Assembly: GCA_017626435.1 (NCBI GenBank)
Contig: JAGAIR010000001.1
Coordinates: 1 to 64,000, forward strand
DNA from: Lachnospiraceae bacterium
GTDB lineage: Bacteria; Bacillota_A; Clostridia; Lachnospirales; Lachnospiraceae
Direction of reading: 5' to 3'
DNA: 64,000 nt
The position numbers were made by a program, and so were the translations under genes. Below the pieces are notes generated by a model. That model ran no database searches and was not told the DNA's origin. It saw nothing but the letters and a program-made list of their open reading frames with translations. This document shows, piece by piece, positions 54,421 to 62,273 of the stretch (its first letter is position 1; every line of letters starts with the position of its first letter).

Positions 54421-55263
54421 ATGGATATTTTTAAGCTTGGAGACAAGATCCTTGCACTTCTTGAGGCGGTGTTTGGGTTTTGGAACAATCAGATATCCCT
54501 GGTCTTTGCAATGCTTGGACAGTCACCGGTCAGTTTCAAGGGCGGAGGTCCTTGGGCAGTTATTGAGGGTATTGAGCCGGTCTTTGTAGCGGTCGGCTCT
54601 TCCCTCGTTGTGCTGTTCTTTGTTATCGGTTTCTGCTCGGAAAGCATAGATGTAAAAGATGAGATGAGGTTTGAGTCTATATTTCGTATGCTTATCCGAC
54701 TGGGACTTGCAGAATGGTTTGTTGCAAATAATGTCACGATTATGAAAGCGTTTTTTACTTCCATAGGAAATCTGGTGGGACTTATATCTGCCGGGACAAC
54801 GACGCAGCTTGCCATTGACAGTACACAGGCAGACATCATTAAGGGACTCGGATTTGGTGAGAGTCTGGTAATGCTGATACTTACAGCTTTGCTTGCAATC
54901 ATCATTATTATCTGTGGATTCTTTATCATTTACACAGTGTATTTCAGGTTCTTAAAGATACTGATTATTGTGCCGCTTGGTGCGATTGCATGCTCCACAA
55001 TGGCAGGAAACAGAATGGTCAGTCATACAATGGCTACCTACTGCAAATATTTTCTTTCGTGTGTATTCGAGGCAGTAACGATGGCACTTGCAATTGTGGT
55101 ATGTAATGCATTTATCAATGCAGGACTTCCGGCATTTACAGGAAGTTACGCTGACTGGGCACAGACACTTATCTATCTGTGTGAAATGACATTTACGATA
55201 GCAATGACTGTTGGAAGTGTGAAGGGAGCACAGACACTTACAAGCAAGGCATTTGGATTATAG
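54421..55263 (+). CDS. VirB6/TrbL-like channel membrane protein
   Basis: A 280-residue polytopic membrane protein with about six hydrophobic segments (VAVGSSLVVLFFVIGF, LVMLILTALLAIIIIICGFF, TMALAIVVCNAFINAG). Size, number of segments and its place between the pilin and VirB3/PrgI-like genes match VirB6-like proteins of Gram-positive conjugation systems. ATG 54421, RBS AAAGAGGTG. Confidence 0.8.
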   Translation: MDIFKLGDKILALLEAVFGFWNNQISLVFAMLGQSPVSFKGGGPWAVIEGIEPVFVAVGSSLVVLFFVIGFCSESIDVKDEMRFESIFRMLIRLGLAEWFVANNVTIMKAFFTSIGNLVGLISAGTTTQLAIDSTQADIIKGLGFGESLVMLILTALLAIIIIICGFFIIYTVYFRFLKILIIVPLGAIACSTMAGNRMVSHTMATYCKYFLSCVFEAVTMALAIVVCNAFINAGLPAFTGSYADWAQTLIYLCEMTFTIAMTVGSVKGAQTLTSKAFGL

Positions 55264-55275
55264 AAGGAGGCAGAA

Positions 55276-55686
55276 ATGGATAATGAAAAGAAACAGGTTA
55301 CTTATAATTCAAGCATAACCGGAGAAACGCAGGTGACATTTGATATCCAGCAGTATATGAATAACAGGGCAATGTTTATTGGTCTTATGTGTAATGAAGA
55401 TGGACATGAGGAGCATTTTGGGGATGTGACTGTGAATTTGTCGGTTGCAGCACCAAATTACTGCGGATATCTGAATGTGAATGACATGCCGGATATTGAA
55501 AAGTTTATTACAGACAATGACATTGGAGAGTTTACAGGATTCACGCAAAGGAGTGGTTTCTGCGAATATCCGCTTTATCTGTTCAATGTAGATAAGCTTA
55601 GAGAACTGTGTCCGGATGGAATGGATAAGTATGAGGCGAATATTGGAATGACAAGAAAGCCGGAGACAAAGGATTTATCAAGATAG
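55276..55686 (+). CDS. DUF4313 family protein
   Basis: A 136-residue soluble protein of the DUF4313 type, found in Clostridial ICEs. It shows ITGETQVTFDIQQYMNNRAM and HFGDVTVNLSVAAPNYCGYL. Function unknown. It lies between the VirB6-like and PrgI genes with 12-bp spacings. Confidence 0.75.
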   Translation: MDNEKKQVTYNSSITGETQVTFDIQQYMNNRAMFIGLMCNEDGHEEHFGDVTVNLSVAAPNYCGYLNVNDMPDIEKFITDNDIGEFTGFTQRSGFCEYPLYLFNVDKLRELCPDGMDKYEANIGMTRKPETKDLSR

Positions 55687-55698
55687 GAGGCAGGGACA

Positions 55699-56211
55699 AT
55701 GGTAATCGAAGTAAACAAGGATATTGACCGCTATCAGGAATCGGTTGCGATGGGACTTACTGCAAGGCAGCTTATATTTTCCATTGCAAGCGTAGTAGTC
55801 GGTGGCGGTATCGTCCTTCTTCTTTACAAGTATATCGGTCTTACGGGTTCTGCTTATGTGGCAATTCCCTGTGTGGCACCGATTGCACTTGGCGGATTCT
55901 ATTCCTTTAACGGGATGAATTTCTACGAGTATATGGGAAAGAAGCTGCATTTTATGTTTGGGAACAGGACACTTACCTATGTATCAACAGAGGGAGAGCC
56001 TGCAATAAAGCAGTTAGAAGCAGAACAGAATGAACAGGTAAAGAAGAAAGGCAGAAAGGCTGAACCGGAGACTGTAACAGCTGATTCGGCTGTAAAGAAG
56101 CAGGAGGAGTTTGAAGCAATGAAGAAAAAGACGAGAAACATGCTGCTTGGACTTGTCGCAGTCATTGTGGCGGCAGCAGCAGGCATTGCAGCATATAAGG
56201 CAATGCATTAG
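55699..56211 (+). CDS. prgI: PrgI-family (VirB3-like) membrane protein
   Basis: A 170-residue protein with an N-terminal EVNKDIDRYQESVAMGLTAR motif and two membrane helices (~28-45 and ~52-72), typical of PrgI. An acidic and basic cytoplasmic part follows, ending in another membrane helix (MLLGLVAVIVAAAAGIAAYK). PrgI proteins support the VirB4 ATPase in the channel. It is upstream of virB4 with a structured 92-bp gap. Confidence 0.85.
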   Translation: MVIEVNKDIDRYQESVAMGLTARQLIFSIASVVVGGGIVLLLYKYIGLTGSAYVAIPCVAPIALGGFYSFNGMNFYEYMGKKLHFMFGNRTLTYVSTEGEPAIKQLEAEQNEQVKKKGRKAEPETVTADSAVKKQEEFEAMKKKTRNMLLGLVAVIVAAAAGIAAYKAMH

Positions 56212-56226
56212 AAACGAATAGTATCT

Positions 56227-56275
56227 GACCGCAAGGTCGGGAACACAGCCCGCAGGGTGAAGTTCCCGGCGGGCT
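56227..56275 (+). promoter_or_regulatory. alternating hairpin/pseudoknot before virB4
   Basis: GACC-GCAA-GGTC (56227-56238) is a tetraloop hairpin. GGGAAC (56239-56244) pairs with GTTCCC (56262-56267), while AGCCCGC (56247-56253) pairs with GCGGGCT (56269-56275). The two pairings interleave, giving a pseudoknot or two alternative structures, the second followed by TTTC. Confidence 0.55.
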
Positions 56276-56303
56276 TTCATTATAAGAAAGCGAGGTTAGA
56301 GAC

Positions 56304-58685
56304 ATGGGTTTATTTACAGACGGATTTAAGTTATTAAAGAAGGCGAGTGAGCCTTTGTATAAGACACCTAAATCCATTCAGGAAACCATAGAGATTATGG
56401 CGGTGGCTGAAAACGGCATTTTTGAAGTGAGCAAAAATAAGTATTCCAAATGCTACCGCTTTCAGGACATCAATTACACGACAGCAACGGAGGATGAGCA
56501 GATCGGTATTTTCGAGAGGTATTGCAAGTTCCTAAATTCGCTGGACTGTAATTATAAGATTACGATCAACAATAAGAACAAAAACATGGATGAACTCCGT
56601 GACAAGGTTCTGATTGCTGAGAAAAACGATGGCTTCAATAATTATAGAAGAATCTACAATGACATCATTGAGGAGAAGATTATTGAGGGCAGACAGGGGA
56701 TTGAGCAGGAGAGATACCTGACAATCACGATTGAGAGAAAGAACTTCGAGGAGGCAAAGGCACAGTTTGCTACCCTTGAGGCAACGATACACAAGGCTTT
56801 CATTGAGCTTGGGGCAGAGATTGTTCCGCTTAATGGCAATGAGAGACTGAAAGTGCTCTATGATTATTATCATCTTGGAGATGAGGGCAGCTTTGATTTT
56901 GATATCAAAAAGGCAAAGAAGGTCGGAGCAGATTTTAGAAATGATCTGTGCAATGGGATGGTGAAATATTTCCCGGACCATTTTGAGGATGAGAGTAAAT
57001 TCTGCAAGGCACTTTTTATCAAAAAGTATCCGAGCAGTTTGTCAGACAGATTTATCAATGAGATTACTTCCCTTCCGGTTCATTCCATCACGAGCATTGA
57101 TGTGGTGCCTGTTCCTAAGGATTTGACTACAAAGGTGCTTCAGAAGAAATACCTTGGTATTGAGTCGGATATCATTAAGCAGCAGAGAGTCCGTAATAAG
57201 AATAACGACTTTTCTACGGAAATTTCATATGCCAAGAGAACGGAGAAAAAGGAGATTGAGGAAATCATGGATGATGTTCGTGAGAATGACCAGTGCCTTT
57301 TCTTCGTGGGAGTTACTATTATTCTTATGGCAGAGAGCAAAAAAGAGCTTGATAGCGTCTGTGAGACAGTGGAGACTATCGGAAAGCGTAACAGCTGTAC
57401 GATTGATACACACTACTTAAAGCAGAGGGAGGCACTCAACACAGCGCTTCCGATTGGTGTAAGACAGGTGGAGACAATGCGTACCCTTCTTACCCAGTCA
57501 CTTGCGGTGCTTATGCCATTCAATGTGCAGGAATTAAATGACAGCACAGGGAACTATTATGGTATCAATCAGATCAGCAAGAATGTGAATATCGGTAACA
57601 GAAAGAAGCTGATAAACGGAAATGGCTTCGTTTTCGGAGTGCCGGGTTCCGGTAAATCCTTCTTCTGTAAGATGGAAATGGGCAGCGTATTCTTGTCGGG
57701 AGATGATGAGATAATCGTCATAGATCCAATGAACGAATACTTTGATATTGCTGAGACTTATGGTGGAACAGTGGTAAATATGTCCACTTACACGGATAAC
57801 TATGTGAATCCGCTGGAGATGGATGTATGGAGCCTTGATCCGAATGATTCCAAGGGAATGGTAAGAGAAAAAGGCGAGTTTATGCTTGGTCTTTGTGAGC
57901 AGTGTATCGGAGACAGCTTAAATTCAAGACAGAAGTCAATCATTGACCGCTGCGTGAGAAAGCTGTATATCGACATTGCAAGAAGCAAAGAGAAGTATAT
58001 CCCGGTGATGAGTGATTTTTACGATATCCTTATGGCGCAGCCGGAGGACGAGGCAAAGGACATTGCACTGTCACTAGAGCTTTTCGTAAATGGTTCCCTA
58101 AATATCTTCAATCACCAGACAAATGTGGATGTGGATAACAGATTCACAGTATATGGCATCAGGGACTTAGGTACAGAGCTTAGTCCTATCACAATGCTTG
58201 TTATGATGGAGTCCATTCAGAACAGAATTGTTGAGAATGGTAAGCGAGGCAAGGCAACATGGCTCTATATTGATGAATTCCACGTCCTGCTTAATTCGGA
58301 GTATTCTGCAAAATATTTGCAGCAGCTCTGGAAGAAAGTAAGAAAGCAGGGAGGTCTTTGTACCGGTATCACGCAGAATGTGGTTGATCTGTTACAGAAC
58401 TACACTGCAACAACGATGCTTGCAAACTCTGAGTTCGTGGCACTCTTAAAGCAGGCGAATACAGATAGTTCCAAGATGGCGGAGGTTATCGGGGTATCAG
58501 AGGCACAGCTTCGGTTCGTAACTAATACCTCATCTGGAATGGGACTTATTAAGTGTGGTTCGGTGGTGATTCCGTTTGATAATCAGATTAGTAAGGATAC
58601 AGACCTTTACAGGCTGTATAACACCAATATTCACGAGAAGATTGCAGAACAGAAGAAACGTGAAATGCAGAATAATGTCGAATAA
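56304..58685 (+). CDS. virB4: VirB4-like conjugation ATPase
   Basis: A 793-residue cytoplasmic ATPase powering the secretion channel. Walker A is GVPGSGKSFF near residue 446; Walker B is LYIDEFHVLL; the TGITQNVVDLLQN segment follows. The N-terminal half is the VirB4-specific domain. Stands after PrgI and before the NlpC/P60 gene, the standard order in this system. Start ATG 56304. Confidence 0.95.
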   Translation: MGLFTDGFKLLKKASEPLYKTPKSIQETIEIMAVAENGIFEVSKNKYSKCYRFQDINYTTATEDEQIGIFERYCKFLNSLDCNYKITINNKNKNMDELRDKVLIAEKNDGFNNYRRIYNDIIEEKIIEGRQGIEQERYLTITIERKNFEEAKAQFATLEATIHKAFIELGAEIVPLNGNERLKVLYDYYHLGDEGSFDFDIKKAKKVGADFRNDLCNGMVKYFPDHFEDESKFCKALFIKKYPSSLSDRFINEITSLPVHSITSIDVVPVPKDLTTKVLQKKYLGIESDIIKQQRVRNKNNDFSTEISYAKRTEKKEIEEIMDDVRENDQCLFFVGVTIILMAESKKELDSVCETVETIGKRNSCTIDTHYLKQREALNTALPIGVRQVETMRTLLTQSLAVLMPFNVQELNDSTGNYYGINQISKNVNIGNRKKLINGNGFVFGVPGSGKSFFCKMEMGSVFLSGDDEIIVIDPMNEYFDIAETYGGTVVNMSTYTDNYVNPLEMDVWSLDPNDSKGMVREKGEFMLGLCEQCIGDSLNSRQKSIIDRCVRKLYIDIARSKEKYIPVMSDFYDILMAQPEDEAKDIALSLELFVNGSLNIFNHQTNVDVDNRFTVYGIRDLGTELSPITMLVMMESIQNRIVENGKRGKATWLYIDEFHVLLNSEYSAKYLQQLWKKVRKQGGLCTGITQNVVDLLQNYTATTMLANSEFVALLKQANTDSSKMAEVIGVSEAQLRFVTNTSSGMGLIKCGSVVIPFDNQISKDTDLYRLYNTNIHEKIAEQKKREMQNNVE

Positions 58686-58693
58686 AGTTGATA

Positions 58694-58749
58694 GAGGTCG
58701 CAATTTGCGACCTCAAAGCATAGCCATCCGGGAAGCTGGGTGGCTGTTT
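58694..58749 (+). terminator. two hairpins between virB4 and the hydrolase gene
   Basis: GAGGTCGCA (58694-58702) pairs with TGCGACCTC (58706-58714). AGCCATCC (58722-58729) pairs with GGGTGGCT (58738-58745), with GTTTT after it. A ribosome site for the next gene follows after about 17 bp. Confidence 0.65.
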
Positions 58750-58778
58750 TGCATTTTGAGTGAAAGAAGGTGAGAACA

Positions 58779-60701
58779 TTGAAGATAAAGAAAGTGGATG
58801 ACAAGCCAATGGTCATTCACACCAAGGAGAAAGCCAAGATTCATGCCCACGAACCAAAGGGAGCCAAGATTAAAGGCAGCAACATCTATACAGTAGAGAG
58901 AGGTCCTAAGACTATCGGTGCAAAGGTATCTGATGATAAAAAGAAGTCCTATCGCAAGAGTACCATTCATCAGTCGGAGCCGAAGAATAAGGGACTATCA
59001 AGATTTAAGCGAAACTATAGAGAATCTAACACTTCCATCAAGACCAAGAACACGAATCTTCACATTGCAGGAAGAACAGGTGCACTTGCAGCCGGGGCAG
59101 TAACGGAGCATGTGGAAGGTGGTCAGGAGGTATCGCAGGCAGCATATCTTGCATATGAAGCAAGCCGACCTGTTACCGGAACTGCTTCCAAGGGTGCAGC
59201 ACTTTTCAGGAAAAAGGCGGCAGCCGAGGCAAAGAAGCGAATCAAGAAGGTAGATGCAGGAAAGAAGCTGGCAAAAAAGACAGCAAAGAAAGCTGCCAAA
59301 GATACTGCCAAAACCGTAGCTAAAGAGACGGCAAAAGAAACAGCCAAGACTACTGCCAAGGTTGCAGCGAAAACTGCTTCAAAGACAGCTGCTACAGCGG
59401 CAGGAACAGCGGTTGCACCGGGAGTTGGTACTGCAATTGGCATAGCAGCTGGATATGCAGCAGGTGTGTCCATAGAGGTCAAGGATGAAAAGATGACCAA
59501 CCGGAGCAGGAAGATAAAATTCTTTCTGGATAAGATGAAAGCACAGGAGAATCAGACAGACAGCGTGGCAAAGCTGGTAAAGGATCTGATTGTGCGAAAA
59601 GCGATTACCTGGGTAAAGGCAGCGGCACCGATTGTCGGACTGGTGCTTTTATTACTTGTTCTTGTAGTTGCCATGATTGCGGTTCCGGTTATTGCGGCGA
59701 TAGCAATCCTTTACAATTCTCCATTTGCTTTATTTCTGCCACCACTTGAATCAGGAGATACCGTGCAGACAGTAACGAGTGCTTATGTGCAGGAATTTAA
59801 CCGGGATGTGAATACGAAAGTGAATGAGCATACCGGATATGACCTTGGAGAGCTTGTATATGTGGACTATGAAGGTATGGAAGAAAACCCAAGCAATTAC
59901 TATGACATCATGGCTGTCTATATGGTCAAGCATGGTGTCGGAGATACTGCAACAGTCATGAATGATACTTCAAAAGGCTGGCTGCAGGCAGTTGTAAATG
60001 ATATGTGTTCATACACCACAAGCACAGGAACAAAAGATGTGGAAGAAACAGATGCAGACGGTAATGTAACTACTGTCACGAAGTCGGTTCTGTATGTGAA
60101 TGTCACACTAAAATCGTACAGGGATATGATTTCGGTCTATGGATTTAATTCTGATCAGGTGGAAATGCTTGAGCAGATCATGAGTCCTGAGTTTATGGGA
60201 CAGCTTGGATATGCCGGAAGCGGAAGTGGAGGTGGAGGCGGCAGTCCGGGAGTAAGCTCCATGACTGAGGATGAAATCAATGCCATCCTAAACGAAATTA
60301 CAGACAGCAGGCAGAAAACAGTCTGCTCCTATGCACTACACAGAGTTGGTTTTCCTTATAGTCAGGATTTAAGAGACAGCGGTAACTATTATGACTGCAG
60401 TTCCTTAGCCTATTATTCATGGAAAGATGCAGGCGTGGATATTAGTTATGGCGGTGCAACCACAGCGGCAGCGGAGGCACAGGGACTTGATGAAGCCGGA
60501 AAGACTGTCTCCTTTGATGAGTTACAGCCGGGAGACCTTATCTTTTACAGTTTTACAAGCAATGGAAGATATAAGAACATCAGCCATGTGGCAGTATATG
60601 TCGGAAATGGCAAGGTGGTAGAGGCACTTAATGAAAGTCTTGGTGTGGTCTACAGGGATGTGGCAAGCACAGGAAAGATTGTTGTGATAGGAAGACCATA
60701 A
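58779..60701 (+). CDS. NlpC/P60 cell-wall hydrolase of the conjugation channel
   Basis: A VirB1/PrgK-like protein that would open the cell wall for the channel. In about 640 residues: a basic N-terminal region, a Lys/Ala/Thr-rich repeat stretch (KKTAKKAAKDTAKTVAKETA, residues ~165-215), one membrane helix (~290-318, GLVLLLLVLVVAMIAVPVIA), and a C-terminal NlpC/P60 peptidase domain with catalytic Cys in YDCSSLAYYSW and His in ISHVAVYVG. No lysozyme (SLT) domain is present. The start is probably TTG 58779 behind GGTGA, although GTG 58770 is possible. Confidence 0.88.
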   Translation: MKIKKVDDKPMVIHTKEKAKIHAHEPKGAKIKGSNIYTVERGPKTIGAKVSDDKKKSYRKSTIHQSEPKNKGLSRFKRNYRESNTSIKTKNTNLHIAGRTGALAAGAVTEHVEGGQEVSQAAYLAYEASRPVTGTASKGAALFRKKAAAEAKKRIKKVDAGKKLAKKTAKKAAKDTAKTVAKETAKETAKTTAKVAAKTASKTAATAAGTAVAPGVGTAIGIAAGYAAGVSIEVKDEKMTNRSRKIKFFLDKMKAQENQTDSVAKLVKDLIVRKAITWVKAAAPIVGLVLLLLVLVVAMIAVPVIAAIAILYNSPFALFLPPLESGDTVQTVTSAYVQEFNRDVNTKVNEHTGYDLGELVYVDYEGMEENPSNYYDIMAVYMVKHGVGDTATVMNDTSKGWLQAVVNDMCSYTTSTGTKDVEETDADGNVTTVTKSVLYVNVTLKSYRDMISVYGFNSDQVEMLEQIMSPEFMGQLGYAGSGSGGGGGSPGVSSMTEDEINAILNEITDSRQKTVCSYALHRVGFPYSQDLRDSGNYYDCSSLAYYSWKDAGVDISYGGATTAAAEAQGLDEAGKTVSFDELQPGDLIFYSFTSNGRYKNISHVAVYVGNGKVVEALNESLGVVYRDVASTGKIVVIGRP

Positions 60702-60712
60702 CAGGAAATTTG

Positions 60713-60736
60713 CAGAGAGGGCATAGTCCCTCTCTG
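60713..60736 (+). promoter_or_regulatory. leader hairpin
   Basis: CAGAGAGGG (60713-60721) pairs perfectly with CCCTCTCTG (60728-60736) over a 6-nt loop. It lies just before GGAGG of the next gene and has no T-run, so it is more likely a translation-related structure. Confidence 0.5.
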
Positions 60737-60751
60737 AGACTGGAGGTAAGA

Positions 60752-61648
60752 ATGGATTTAAAAGATATGATACTGGTAACAGAAAACGACAGGGGAACAG
60801 AGACAAATATGCTGATGACTCTGGATGATTATAAGAGTTTTATAGCAATTGATGATATGTCAGAGCTTGCAGAAAATTTGTTGCAGCTTGGAAGGACACT
60901 TGGTGAAGCAGATAACTTCACAGAGTATTACAGGGCAGCAAATGTAACTGTATCTGCGAGATTCTGTCTGGATGATATTCAGCTCGGACATTTTCTTCAG
61001 GGATTTTATAACGATTCCAAAGAATTCCGGTTTGATAAAGAAGCCAGTTCTTCTGAATGTGTTGCAAAGCTTAAGGAGATTGGAATGACCGATAAGGGCT
61101 GGGTGGATGATTTTAACCTGCATTATGAAATGGAGAACCGCTCATTTGAAAGGGGACAGACATTTCATAACTTCAATGACCATGATTACATGGTGCTTGA
61201 AGCATTATCACCAAGGAATCTTGTGGTGATGGATATGAAGTCAGGTTCCCTTACAATCGCCCTTGGTGCGACAGAGTATAAGCGTTATCCGAAGGATGAG
61301 AAGCCTACAAAGGACAATACCACAATCGGGGTATCGTGGGAGCATGGCATTTATCTAGGTTCCACACTTTCAACTACAAATTTCAAGGCATACAAGAGGG
61401 AGTATGGCACACCGGAAAAGATAGAGGATATCTATGATTACAGGGCAAAGCTAAAGCAGAAGTTCTATTTTTATCAGGATATGTCAAAGGATGATGATGT
61501 ACCAAAGAAGCTGCAGAATGACTTCCTTCACCAGATGTATGAGGATTTTGGAACGATTGAAGAGGACTGTTTTTACGACAGGCTGGAAGATGGAAAGTAC
61601 GATGAAGGCTTTAAGGAAAGACAGGTAAAGGAAGAAAAGAGCCGGTGA
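60752..61648 (+). CDS. hypothetical transfer-region protein, 298 residues
   Basis: A soluble protein, acidic overall (MDLKDMILVTENDRGTETNM, LMTLDDYKSFIAIDDMSELA, MENRSFERGQTFHNFNDHDY). The middle has a compact beta-rich stretch (DYMVLEALSPRNLVVMDMKS). It resembles proteins that carry the labels DUF3849/DUF4316 or YodL-like in other ICEs, but the family is not certain. GGAGGTAAG precedes ATG 60752. Confidence 0.65.
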   Translation: MDLKDMILVTENDRGTETNMLMTLDDYKSFIAIDDMSELAENLLQLGRTLGEADNFTEYYRAANVTVSARFCLDDIQLGHFLQGFYNDSKEFRFDKEASSSECVAKLKEIGMTDKGWVDDFNLHYEMENRSFERGQTFHNFNDHDYMVLEALSPRNLVVMDMKSGSLTIALGATEYKRYPKDEKPTKDNTTIGVSWEHGIYLGSTLSTTNFKAYKREYGTPEKIEDIYDYRAKLKQKFYFYQDMSKDDDVPKKLQNDFLHQMYEDFGTIEEDCFYDRLEDGKYDEGFKERQVKEEKSR

Positions 61649-61675
61649 TGAGATTTTTACAGGAGGCGATATCAT

Positions 61676-61894
61676 ATGGAACAGGAATTTGATGTTGAGA
61701 TAAAAGAAGTGCTTTCACGAGTACAGAAAGTAAAGGCAGAGTCGCTTGACGATGCCATCAATAAGGCAATGGATATGTATTATGCAGAGCAGATAGTCCT
61801 TGGAACAGAGGACATGAAGGGAGTTGATTTTGCACCTATCAGCGAAAGTCAGCTCCCTTCTTCATTAAAAGAAAACGGAGGAAGAGCAAGATGA
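61676..61894 (+). CDS. pcfM: DpnD/PcfM family protein
   Basis: A 72-residue protein with the DpnD/PcfM C-terminal motif FDVEIKEVLSRVQKVKAESL, then DAINKAMDMYYAEQIVLG. PcfM is encoded with the pCF10 transfer genes, but its activity is unknown. GGAGG is upstream. Its stop overlaps the next start by 4 bp. Confidence 0.8.
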   Translation: MEQEFDVEIKEVLSRVQKVKAESLDDAINKAMDMYYAEQIVLGTEDMKGVDFAPISESQLPSSLKENGGRAR

Positions 61895-62259
61895 AAAGTG
61901 ATTCAACAACAGTAATTAAGAACATGGAGTTTTTAGTAAAGGAACTTCATAAGGAGTGGGACAGATCGGGTGCTTCTAAGGCATCCGTTATTATTTCCCT
62001 TGAGGAAGTAGATGGTATCAATGATAAGTTAAAAGAGATTATCTATCAGACACAGAAGTCAGTCGATGAGGATGAGCTGACCTTTAAACAGAGCATTGCA
62101 AAGTCCAAGGAGTGCTATGTGCTTCTTCGTGTGGTGCGTAAGATTGCAAAGGAAAAGGATAAATGCGAAAAACAGGCAATCGACAATGAATTTGCAATCG
62201 AGCTGGATAAGGATGAGTTAAAGCTCTTTAAGGGATTGTTTGCAGAGATGTTTAAGTAG
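61891..62259 (+). CDS. hypothetical helical protein, 122 residues
   Basis: A highly charged helical protein (MEFLVKELHKEWDRSGASKA, KECYVLLRVVRKIAKEKDKC). It overlaps pcfM by 4 bp (ATGA) and lies 14 bp before the large ArdC-like gene. Family not recognised. Confidence 0.65.
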   Translation: MKSDSTTVIKNMEFLVKELHKEWDRSGASKASVIISLEEVDGINDKLKEIIYQTQKSVDEDELTFKQSIAKSKECYVLLRVVRKIAKEKDKCEKQAIDNEFAIELDKDELKLFKGLFAEMFK

Positions 62260-62273
62260 AGGAGGACAAAGGT

